Positions 6,760-12,462 of a stretch of 12,462 bases of DNA are shown one piece after another. Origin of the DNA: an uncultured Microbacterium sp. (lineage in GTDB: Bacteria; Actinomycetota; Actinomycetes; Actinomycetales; Microbacteriaceae); contig CALKHM010000333.1 in assembly GCA_937988695.1 (NCBI GenBank), forward strand, positions 1-12,462, in the 5' to 3' direction. The notes below the pieces were generated by a model. That model ran no database searches. It had not been told where the DNA came from and saw only the letters and a program-made list of their open reading frames with translations. Position 1 is the stretch's first letter. Each line of letters opens with the position of its first letter. The translations under genes and the position numbers were made by a program.

Positions 6760-7248
6760 ATGCTCGGTGAACACCACTACCGCGTACACACGGACTGGAC
6801 CGGCGACCGCGGCGCTGGCACGACGGGCTATCGCGACTACGACCGGCTGGCCACCCTGCGCGTCCCCGGCAAGCCCGACCTGCTCGCCTCCTCCGACAAG
6901 CCGTTCCGTGGCGACCCGACGCGCTGGAACCCCGAGGATATGCTGCTTGCCGCATTGAGCGAGTGCCATCTGCTGTCGTACCTGCACGCGTGCGTGGGCG
7001 CGGGTGTCGTGGTGGTCGGCTACGAGGACGACGCGACAGCCGTCATGACCGAGGACGGCAAGAACGGCGGAGCGTTCACCGAGGCCGTGCTGCGCCCGCG
7101 GGTGACGGTGGCCGAGCCGTCCATGATCGAGGCCGCCCGCGCCGCGCACCAGCAGGCGCACGAATGGTGCTTCATCGCCAGCTCGGTGAACTTCCCGGTG
7201 CGCGTGGAGCCGCAGATCACCGACGTTCGTGCGGGATGGCCTGCTTGA
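6760..7248 (+). CDS. OsmC/Ohr-family protein (probable thiol peroxidase)
   Basis: 162 residues, typical of the OsmC superfamily, whose members reduce organic hydroperoxides with a reactive cysteine pair. Cys69 in ALSECHLLSYLHAC matches the peroxidatic position and Cys137 in HEWCFIASS the resolving position; Cys78 is a third cysteine one helix-turn group further on. The segment FRGDPTRWNPEDMLLAALS (about 49-67) is characteristic of one actinobacterial OsmC-like subgroup. No signal peptide is present, so it is cytoplasmic. ATG 6760 is chosen because it follows the -10-like hexamer and gives the usual family N-terminus; upstream in-frame sequence belongs to the divergent gene. It is divergent from the asparaginase gene, and its last 32 bp overlap the end of the convergent acyltransferase gene. 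Whether it is a true peroxidase (OsmC or Ohr type) is inferred from the cysteines. Confidence 0.92.
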   Translation: MLGEHHYRVHTDWTGDRGAGTTGYRDYDRLATLRVPGKPDLLASSDKPFRGDPTRWNPEDMLLAALSECHLLSYLHACVGAGVVVVGYEDDATAVMTEDGKNGGAFTEAVLRPRVTVAEPSMIEAARAAHQQAHEWCFIASSVNFPVRVEPQITDVRAGWPA

Positions 7249-7990
7249 TGCGCTCGATCGTGGAGTGCGCGGGAACCTCGTTGTAGGTGTGCGCGAGCTC
7301 CTGGCCGCTGAGCTCGTGGATGGCGGCCATGATCTCGTCGGTGGCCAGGCGCCGTGCGCGCCCCGAGGAGGCGGGTCCGTGCGCGCTGACATCGATCGGC
7401 GCGCCGAACCTGATGGTGGCCCGCGGGTGCATCCGCGGGAGCTTCGCGCCCACCGGCATCACCTCGTTCGTGCCGATCAGGCCCACGGGCACCACGGGCG
7501 CCCCGGTCTGCAGGGCGAGGAAGGCCACTCCGGTGCGGCCCTTGTACAGCCGGCCGTCGAGTGAGCGCGTGCCCTCCGGGTACAGGGCGATCGCCTCACC
7601 GGCCTCCAGCAGCTGCTTCTGCTGCTCGAGCGCGTCCAGGGCCGCCTGACCTGCCCCGCGGCGCACCGGGCTCGCCCCGAGCGCGGTGAAGAACGTGCGG
7701 CTGAGGGCGTTGCCCAGGCCCTTGCCCTCGAAATACGTCGCCTTCGCGAGGAAGCGCACGTTGCGTGGCGCGGCGACCGGGATCGCGATCGAGTCGATGA
7801 ACGACAGGTGGTTGCTGGCGATGATCACCGGCCCCGTGCGCGGCACGTTCTCGCGGCCGAGGATGTGCGGGCGGTACAGAACGCGTGCCAGGGGCGTCAG
7901 CAGGAACCGGCCGAGCGCGTACGCGAACCGGACGCGGCTCGGGGACGGCGGGGTCGGGGAGTCGGGATCGGTCGTCTCCGGTTCGCTCAC
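7217..7990 (-). CDS. PlsC-type 1-acylglycerol-3-phosphate O-acyltransferase
   Basis: 257 residues. The LPLAT/PlsC family transfers a fatty acyl chain to lysophosphatidic acid, giving phosphatidic acid at the inner membrane face. The four acyltransferase blocks are visible: NHLSFID with catalytic His61 and Asp66, an FFTALGASPVRRG stretch (100-112), YPEGTRS (137-143) and APVVPVGLIGT (164-174). A Pro/Ser-rich tail (1-19) precedes a hydrophobic, Arg-studded helix (about 22-40) suited to membrane association. The start is GTG 7990, preceded by TACCCT at leaderless spacing. The 3' end overlaps that of the OsmC gene by 32 bp. Actinobacteria carry several PlsC paralogs, some acting on other lipid acceptors, so the precise acceptor is uncertain. 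No partner lipid gene is adjacent. Confidence 0.93.
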   Translation of the reverse strand: MSEPETTDPDSPTPPSPSRVRFAYALGRFLLTPLARVLYRPHILGRENVPRTGPVIIASNHLSFIDSIAIPVAAPRNVRFLAKATYFEGKGLGNALSRTFFTALGASPVRRGAGQAALDALEQQKQLLEAGEAIALYPEGTRSLDGRLYKGRTGVAFLALQTGAPVVPVGLIGTNEVMPVGAKLPRMHPRATIRFGAPIDVSAHGPASSGRARRLATDEIMAAIHELSGQELAHTYNEVPAHSTIERIKQAIPHERR

Positions 7991-7996
7991 CTATCG

Positions 7997-8002
7997 AGGG
8001 TA
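7997..8002 (-). promoter_or_regulatory. Predicted -10 element of leaderless acyltransferase mRNA
   Basis: On the minus strand TACCCT (TANNNT) ends 6 nt before GTG 7990, and no Shine-Dalgarno lies between. CTGTCG 17 bp further upstream (8020-8025) is a weak -35 candidate with three matches to TTGACA. Confidence 0.5.
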
Positions 8003-8076
8003 CTGCCGATTGCATGCCGCGACAGGAATGGCCGCAACCGGCGACTCTCAGCTTCATCTTGAGAAAGTGCGGGAAG

Positions 8077-8097
8077 ATGGAGGTTCCGCCCCCGTGA
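8077..8097 (+). CDS. Possible six-codon upstream ORF, MEVPPP
   Basis: ATG 8077 reads Met-Glu-Val-Pro-Pro-Pro then TGA, and the TGA overlaps the GTG start of the FKBP gene as GTGA (8094-8097). Pro-Pro-Pro before a stop is a known ribosome-slowing context relieved by EF-P. The ORF has no ribosome binding site of its own that I can see, and the GGAGG of the main gene lies inside it, so translation is unproven. Confidence 0.2.
   Translation: MEVPPP
8079..8083 (+). promoter_or_regulatory. Ribosome binding site of the FKBP gene
   Basis: GGAGG lies 10 nt before GTG 8094, slightly long spacing but the best site in the 103-bp divergent region. It supports GTG 8094, after which a signal peptide begins, over the much longer open frame upstream. 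Confidence 0.55.
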
Positions 8098-9059
8098 TTT
8101 CGAGGTTCTCTGTGCGCTCTCGCCCCATCATCGCCTTGTCCGTCGCCGCGCTGGCCGCGCTCTCGCTCGTCGGCTGCGCAGCCCAGCCCAAGCCCGAGAC
8201 GTCGCCGACCAGCACCGCGGCGCCCGACCTGTGCACGGCGCAGGTGGCCTCGGGCGCGGCATCCGACGGTGTGAAGGTGTCAGGCGCAGTCGGAAAGGAG
8301 GCCAAGGTCAGCTTCGACAAGCCGCTGAAGATCAGCGCCCTGCAGAGCACGGTGGTGACCAAGGGCGACGGCGACAAGATCAAGGCCGGCGACTTCATCC
8401 GATTCGCGCTCACCGAGTACAACGCCGAGACCGGCGCGAAGAACGGCACCATCGGCCAGACCGACGGCAGTCTGCTGCCGCAGCAGGTGTCGGCGACCAG
8501 CACGCTCGGCCAGGTGCTCGGCTGCGCGTCGGTGGGCACCCGGGTGGTGGCCACCATGCCCGGCGATGAGACCTACCCCGCCACCGTCGACGTACTCGAC
8601 GTGCTCGGCGTCGTCCCCCAGGCGGCATGGGGCACCGCGCAGGCGCCGAAGACGGGCTTCCCGACCGTGAAGCTCGCCTCCGACGGTACGCCCGCCGTGA
8701 CGCTTCCCGACACGGCGATGCCCACGGCGTTCGAGAAGGAGACTCTCAAGAAGGGCGACGGCGTCAAGGTCGCGAAGGGCGACGCGGTACTCGTGCAGTA
8801 CTACGGCGTCTCCTGGAACACCAAGAAGACGTTCGACAAGAGCTGGGGCGGTCAGCCGTTCACGGTGCAACAGGTCGGACAGGGCGTCGTCGACGGGTTC
8901 AGCAAGGCCATCGAGGGCGAGACCGTCGGCTCGCAGATCGTCGCCGTCCTGCCCCCGTCATCGGCGTACGGTGCCGGGAAGATCAACGACAGCGACCTGA
9001 AGGGGCAGACCCTGGTCTTCGTGATCGACATCATCGGCGCGCAGAAGGCCGCCCAGTAG
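8094..9059 (+). CDS. Lipoprotein FKBP-type peptidyl-prolyl isomerase, two FKBP-like domains
   Basis: 321 residues. The N-terminus has basic residues, a hydrophobic core (11-26) and the lipobox LVGC with Cys28 as lipidation site, so it is exported and anchored outside the membrane. After a Thr/Ser/Pro linker come two FKBP-like units. The first (about 65-172) keeps the general pattern but lacks the catalytic aromatic motifs. The second (about 205-316) has YYGVSWNTKKTFDKSW (236-251), VGQGVVDGF (261-269), LPPSSAYG (286-293) and the closing LVFVIDIIG. Family members catalyse cis-trans isomerisation at proline during extracytoplasmic folding. The usual binding-pocket Trp is Phe269 here, a substitution that can lower FK506 binding or activity. 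Two spaced cysteines (47, 144) in the first half could form a disulfide. dxr follows 56 bp downstream on the same strand, but it seems to have its own promoter. Confidence 0.92.
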   Translation: MISRFSVRSRPIIALSVAALAALSLVGCAAQPKPETSPTSTAAPDLCTAQVASGAASDGVKVSGAVGKEAKVSFDKPLKISALQSTVVTKGDGDKIKAGDFIRFALTEYNAETGAKNGTIGQTDGSLLPQQVSATSTLGQVLGCASVGTRVVATMPGDETYPATVDVLDVLGVVPQAAWGTAQAPKTGFPTVKLASDGTPAVTLPDTAMPTAFEKETLKKGDGVKVAKGDAVLVQYYGVSWNTKKTFDKSWGGQPFTVQQVGQGVVDGFSKAIEGETVGSQIVAVLPPSSAYGAGKINDSDLKGQTLVFVIDIIGAQKAAQ

Positions 9060-9103
9060 CGGGAGCTCCCACCGCGCCGGAGGAGCAGCGCCGGGAGCGG
9101 TCC

Positions 9104-9109
9104 TAGAGT
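9104..9109 (+). promoter_or_regulatory. Predicted -10 element of leaderless dxr mRNA
   Basis: TAGAGT, a good TANNNT match, ends 6 nt before ATG 9116; the spacer is all G/C. Transcription would begin at or within a base of the ATG. No canonical -35 is seen at 17-18 bp. Confidence 0.55.
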
Positions 9110-9115
9110 GGGGGC

Positions 9116-10201
9116 ATGCGGCGCGTCCTGATCCTCGGCTCCACCGGATCCATCGGCACTCAGGCGCTGGATGTCATCCGTGCGCATCCGCAGCGGTTCG
9201 AGGTGGTGGGACTGGCGGCCGGCCATCAGGCCGAGAAGCTGGCCGCGCAGGCCGCGCAGTTCGGCGTCGAGCACACGGCGTTGGGCGCCGACGAGGCCGA
9301 GCAGCTCGTGCGTGACGTCGAGGCGGATGTCGTGCTCAACGGCATCACCGGGTCGGTGGGACTGGGACCGACGCTGGCGGCGCTGCAGGCGGGCCGCACG
9401 CTCGCGCTGGCCAACAAGGAGTCCCTCATCGTCGGCGGCCGGCTCGTGACCGAGGCGGCAGAACCCGGCCAGATCGTCCCGGTCGACTCGGAGCACTCCG
9501 CGATCGCGCAGGCGTTGCGCGCGGGGGAGCGCACCGAGGTGCGCCGGCTCGTGCTGACGGCATCCGGGGGCCCGTTCCGCGGTCGCACGCGCGCGCAGCT
9601 GCGCGAGGTCACTCCTGCGCAGGCGCTTGCGCACCCCACCTGGGACATGGGGCGCGTGGTCACGACGAACTCCGCGACGCTCGTCAACAAGGGCCTGGAG
9701 ATCATCGAGGCGCATCTGCTGTTCGATGTGCCCTACGATCGCATCGACGTGGTCGTGCATCCGCAGTCGGTCGTGCATTCGATGGTGGAGTTCGCGGACG
9801 GGTCGACGATCGCGCAGGCCAGTCCACCCGACATGCGGCTGCCGATCTCGCTCGGCCTGGACTGGCCGCGCCGGGTGGCCGGGGTCGGGCGGCCGCTGGA
9901 CTGGACCGCCGCGTCGACGTGGACGTTCGAGTCGCTGAACGCCGACGCGTTCCCCGCCGTGGCCCTGGCCAAGCGCGTCGGTCAGGCAGGTGGCACGTAT
10001 CCCGCCGTGTTCAATGCAGCCAACGAGCAGGCGGTCGAGGCGTTCCACGAGGGACGACTGGCGTTCCTCGGCATCGTCGAGACGATCCAGCGCGTGGTCG
10101 AGCAGCACGAGGAGCCCGCGAGGCTGGACCGCGAGAGCCTGGCCGAGGCCGAGCGCTGGGCGCGCGAGCAGGCCGACCGGCTGATCGCCGCCGGCCGGTA
10201 G
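9116..10201 (+). CDS. dxr: 1-deoxy-D-xylulose 5-phosphate reductoisomerase
   Basis: 361 residues, somewhat shorter than the E. coli enzyme (about 398). Dxr converts DXP to 2-C-methyl-D-erythritol 4-phosphate with NADPH, the committed step of the MEP route to isoprenoids, and is the target of fosmidomycin. The NADPH motif GSTGSIG (8-14), LANKES (98-103), PVDSEHSAI (122-130) with metal ligands Asp124 and Glu126, TASGGPFR (148-155), HPTWDMG (173-179), NSATLVNKGLE (185-195) with Glu195 as third metal ligand, and HPQSVVHS (215-222) are all intact. ATG 9116 sits directly at the family N-terminus. In many actinobacteria dxr is followed by a site-2 protease gene and ispG. Here a convergent Mur ligase gene ends only 9 bp away, so that neighbourhood is broken or rearranged. 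Confidence 0.97.
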   Translation: MRRVLILGSTGSIGTQALDVIRAHPQRFEVVGLAAGHQAEKLAAQAAQFGVEHTALGADEAEQLVRDVEADVVLNGITGSVGLGPTLAALQAGRTLALANKESLIVGGRLVTEAAEPGQIVPVDSEHSAIAQALRAGERTEVRRLVLTASGGPFRGRTRAQLREVTPAQALAHPTWDMGRVVTTNSATLVNKGLEIIEAHLLFDVPYDRIDVVVHPQSVVHSMVEFADGSTIAQASPPDMRLPISLGLDWPRRVAGVGRPLDWTAASTWTFESLNADAFPAVALAKRVGQAGGTYPAVFNAANEQAVEAFHEGRLAFLGIVETIQRVVEQHEEPARLDRESLAEAERWAREQADRLIAAGR

Positions 10202-10210
10202 CGACCCGGC

Positions 10211-11869
10211 TCAGCGCCAGTCGCGGGCGGGATCGGACAGCGGCGTGCTGTCGTCGGGATACGGGACCGGCCAGACCGGGTCGGGCACCGGCCAGCCGGC
10301 ATCCCGCAGCGCGCGACGGGCGAGCTCACGTGCCGAGTACGGCGTGCGCACACCGCGGATGTCGCGATAGTCCTGGTGTCCGGGACCGCACCACAGGATC
10401 GCGTCGCCGGGTCCTGCGAGCCTGACCGCCTCGAGGATCGCGCGCTCCGGCGGCGAGTACTCGAGGATCTCGGCGCCCGAATGCGCGCGGCGCGCACCCT
10501 CGAGCAAAGCGGCGCGGATCGCGTCGGGGTCCTCGAAGCGGGGATGATGGTCGGTGACGATGAAGATGTCGCTGCCCTCGGCCCCGGTGCGGCCCATGTC
10601 CAGCCGCTTCGTGGCGTCCCGGTCGCCGTCGGCGCCCATCACGAACAGCACCTTGCCCGGTGTCACGCGGCGCACGGCGGCCAGGGTCTTCTCGAACGCG
10701 TCGGGGGAGTGGCCGAAGTCCACGTAGACGGCCGGGCCCTCGGAGCCCGACACCAGCTGCGTGCGTCCGGGCAGGTAGGCGTCGATGCGGCCGCCGTCAA
10801 GGGCGGCCACCAGACGCTCCCAGGAGTACCCGGCTTGCAGCGCCATGACGATCGCGAGTCCCGCGTTGGCGGCCATGTGCCGGCCGATGGTCGGCACGAT
10901 CGTGGTCAGCGATCGCCCGTCGCGCGCCGTCAGCGTGAACGTCGTGCCGTCCTGCCGCTCGGCGACGATCTCGACATGCCAGTCGGCATCGGTGTCGCCG
11001 TTCGCGGCGATCGCCGGGGTGACGATGGTGCACGACGGCACTTCGCAACGGGCCGCGACGTCGGCGCCGGCCGGCGAGTCGAGGCAGATCACCGCGCGTC
11101 GCGCGCGGTCAGCGCGGAACAGCGGCAGCTTCGCCTCCAGGTACTCGTGCATGTCGGCGTAGTCGTCGAGATGGTCGTGACTGAGGTTCGTGAACGCGGC
11201 CACGTCGAACATCAGCCCGTCCACGCGGTGCCGGCTCAGCGCCTGCGCGCTGACCTCGACCGCCACCGCCTGAACGCCGCGCTCGCGCATGAGCGCCAGC
11301 AGCGCGTGGAACTCGGATGCCTCAGGAGTGGTCAGTCGTGACACGATCACCTCGCCGGCGATGTGCCGTTCGGCCGTCGACGAGAGCCCGGTCACCACAC
11401 CGAGCTGCCCGAGGATGCCCTCCAGCAGGTGCGAGACGCTGGTCTTGCCGTTGGTCCCGGTGGTGCCCAGCAGCAGCGGCAGATCGTCGTCCGCGCCGGT
11501 GCCGTACACCCACGCCGACAGCTCGCCCAGGCGCGCACGCGGATCGTCGACCACGACGACCGGGATGCCCGCCCCGGTCGCCGACTCCGCTCCGGCCGCA
11601 TCCGTGATCACGGCGACGGCGCCGGCGGCGGCCGCGGCCGCCGCGAACTCGGCACCGTGCCGGTTCACCCCGCGGATCGCGACGAACGCCTCACCCGGCC
11701 GCAGATCGGCGGTGGCCAGCGTGATGCCGGTCAGGGTGATGTCGTCGGCGTCGTCGTTGCGGAGCTCACCGCCGACACGGCCGGCGAGCTCGCGCAGGGA
11801 ACGGACGGGGGGACGCTCCGGCCGCAGCACGGGAGGCAGGTTGGCAGGAGCGGAGTCGGCGCTGGTCAT
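10211..11869 (-). CDS. murE: MurE-like Mur ligase (UDP-MurNAc-tripeptide synthetase family), altered substrate motif
   Basis: 552 residues. MurE adds the third amino acid to UDP-MurNAc-dipeptide using ATP. Core features are present: P-loop GTTGTNGKT (135-143), TTPEAS (180-185), FTNLSHDHLD (226-235), EAKLPLF with the carbamylatable Lys247, LPGR (366-369) and the ADGDRD segment. Several normally conserved sites differ. The UDP-binding DSR is replaced in LATADLRPG (51-59); SSHAL is SAQAL with Gln209; DYAHTPD is DFGHSPD (384-390); the diaminopimelate-recognition DNPR is HHPR (441-444); and GKGHE is GPGHQ (495-499), losing the Glu that contacts diaminopimelate. It is therefore unlikely to be an ordinary DAP-adding MurE. 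A Lys/Orn/homoserine/DAB-adding enzyme of B-type peptidoglycan, or a paralog, is inferred. No other division or cell-wall gene is adjacent. The upstream YcnI-like gene ends 10 bp before its ATG. Confidence 0.88.
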   Translation of the reverse strand: MTSADSAPANLPPVLRPERPPVRSLRELAGRVGGELRNDDADDITLTGITLATADLRPGEAFVAIRGVNRHGAEFAAAAAAAGAVAVITDAAGAESATGAGIPVVVVDDPRARLGELSAWVYGTGADDDLPLLLGTTGTNGKTSVSHLLEGILGQLGVVTGLSSTAERHIAGEVIVSRLTTPEASEFHALLALMRERGVQAVAVEVSAQALSRHRVDGLMFDVAAFTNLSHDHLDDYADMHEYLEAKLPLFRADRARRAVICLDSPAGADVAARCEVPSCTIVTPAIAANGDTDADWHVEIVAERQDGTTFTLTARDGRSLTTIVPTIGRHMAANAGLAIVMALQAGYSWERLVAALDGGRIDAYLPGRTQLVSGSEGPAVYVDFGHSPDAFEKTLAAVRRVTPGKVLFVMGADGDRDATKRLDMGRTGAEGSDIFIVTDHHPRFEDPDAIRAALLEGARRAHSGAEILEYSPPERAILEAVRLAGPGDAILWCGPGHQDYRDIRGVRTPYSARELARRALRDAGWPVPDPVWPVPYPDDSTPLSDPARDWR

Positions 11870-11879
11870 GGCTGATCCA

Positions 11880-12462
11880 TCATCTCATCTGACGGCGCCG
11901 CCCCCACGCGATCCCGGCCAGCACGATCCCGACGATCCCAGCGGCAAGGCCCCCGCCGGCCAGCCACCGCGCGACCGGGTCGGAGGCCGGGGCGGCGTCG
12001 GACCCGGACGGCGCACCCGCGGCCGCATCCGTCACGGCGACGGCCGGTGCCGGCGTGTCCAGATCCTCTGCGGACTGCCCGGCGCGCGGCACCTGGGTCC
12101 ATTCGGTCGAGCCCTTCACGCACGTCTGGGTCACCGGGAACGCGACGGTCGTGCCCGTTGTCGTGGTGTCGAACAGGGCGTCGATCGAGACGGAGGCGGC
12201 CACCCCCGATTCGATGGGGCTCTCGGCGGTGAACGTGACGGAGGTGGGCACGCCGTCGGCACCGAGGGTGCGTGCGATGTGCCAGCCGCCCTGGTACACC
12301 GGCGTGGCGTTGCCGATCCCCTTCGGGATCGAGATCGTCAGCGCGGTGGTCGGCGAGTCGTTGCAGCCGTGGTGGAAGGCGAACGTCAGCGCGGTGGTGG
12401 CGCCGGCGGGGGCGGCCGTCGGGTCGACCTCCACGTGTGCGGAGGCGGCCAGCGGCACGCCG
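11880..12462 (-). CDS. YcnI-like DUF1775 copper-binding membrane protein (5'-truncated)
   Basis: 193 residues remain; the signal-peptide start lies beyond the right edge. The frame enters as the end of a signal peptide (VPLAASA), and cleavage before HVEVDP would expose an N-terminal His. In Bacillus subtilis YcnI, such a His forms a mono-histidine brace for Cu(II) together with a conserved Trp, for which the Trp in YQGGWHI is the candidate. The segment FHHGCNDSPTTALTISIPKGI is diagnostic of the DUF1775 fold. Two cysteines (HHGC and QTCVKG) may form a disulfide. A low-complexity Ala/Pro/Asp linker leads to a C-terminal membrane helix (WLAGGGLAAGIVGIVLAGIAW) and a basic tail, so the domain sits outside the cell, anchored by its C-terminus. 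Usual partners (CopC/CopD or PCuAC proteins) are not on the visible side. The Mur ligase gene follows after 10 bp and may be co-transcribed. Confidence 0.88.
   Translation of the reverse strand, partial: GVPLAASAHVEVDPTAAPAGATTALTFAFHHGCNDSPTTALTISIPKGIGNATPVYQGGWHIARTLGADGVPTSVTFTAESPIESGVAASVSIDALFDTTTTGTTVAFPVTQTCVKGSTEWTQVPRAGQSAEDLDTPAPAVAVTDAAAGAPSGSDAAPASDPVARWLAGGGLAAGIVGIVLAGIAWGRRRQMR

Noticed and set aside
6720..6761. ATG start for asparaginase at 6761
   Set aside because: It overlaps the OsmC start codon on the other strand, adds 14 residues ahead of the family N-terminus, and has no ribosome binding site or promoter spacing in its favour.
7686..8093. N-terminal extension of the FKBP lipoprotein frame
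   Set aside because: It runs antisense to the acyltransferase gene and would bury the signal peptide and lipobox; GTG 8094 has a Shine-Dalgarno site.
9061..9070. Perfect 10-bp palindrome GGGAGCTCCC after the FKBP gene
   Set aside because: It has no loop and no T-tract, so it is not a usable terminator; a SacI-like palindrome by chance in GC-rich DNA is more likely.
11620..11645. GCC/GGC simple repeat inside the Mur ligase gene
   Set aside because: It encodes an alanine run in the N-terminal domain in frame with the family pattern; low-complexity GC coding, not a regulatory repeat.
1..12462. CRISPR arrays, IS elements, tRNA or rRNA genes, phage or toxin-antitoxin modules
   Set aside because: I saw no regularly spaced repeats, transposase or integrase motifs, cloverleaf-like sequence or small toxin-antitoxin pairs.

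Overview
This 12.5-kb window is GC-rich chromosomal DNA from a bacterium, almost certainly an actinobacterium. The best fit is Microbacteriaceae (Microbacterium-like), inferred from the very high G/C at third codon positions, frequent GTG starts, and an EccC-like FtsK ATPase beside a PP2C phosphatase. A lipoprotein FKBP directly upstream of dxr, and promoter -10 hexamers placed 6-7 nt before start codons as in leaderless actinobacterial mRNAs, point the same way. Genes are packed tightly, strand changes are frequent, and nothing mobile is visible: no IS element, integrase, CRISPR array, tRNA or rRNA.

Left arm (1-4521, + strand): the 3' end of an ABC exporter, a soluble PP2C-type Ser/Thr phosphatase, and a 932-residue membrane-anchored FtsK/SpoIIIE ATPase. 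The ATPase resembles EccC/EssC of type VII secretion but has only one intact ATPase module. No WXG100 substrate or other secretion component is present in the window.

Middle (4523-7990): a probable asparaginase (Rhizobium etli type) to alanine dehydrogenase operon on the minus strand. It diverges from an OsmC-family gene on the plus strand, whose end overlaps by 32 bp the end of a convergent PlsC-type acyltransferase gene.

Right arm (7991-12462): a lipoprotein with two FKBP-like domains followed by dxr of the MEP isoprenoid pathway, both on the plus strand. These converge on a MurE-like Mur ligase, which lies 10 bp downstream of a truncated YcnI/DUF1775 copper-binding protein gene on the minus strand.

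Most genes are recognisable housekeeping functions. The points most worth a second look are: (i) the PP2C plus single-active-module EccC-like pair without visible secretion partners; (ii) the Mur ligase, in which the residues that recognise the position-3 diamino acid are altered (HHPR for DNPR, GPGHQ for GKGHE), relevant to the unusual B-type peptidoglycan of Microbacteriaceae; (iii) a recurrent TANNNT-N6/7-RTG arrangement that predicts leaderless transcripts and resolves two start codons; and (iv) a six-codon polyproline upstream ORF overlapping the start of the prolyl-isomerase gene. Assignments rest on reading motifs by eye; no database search was possible.
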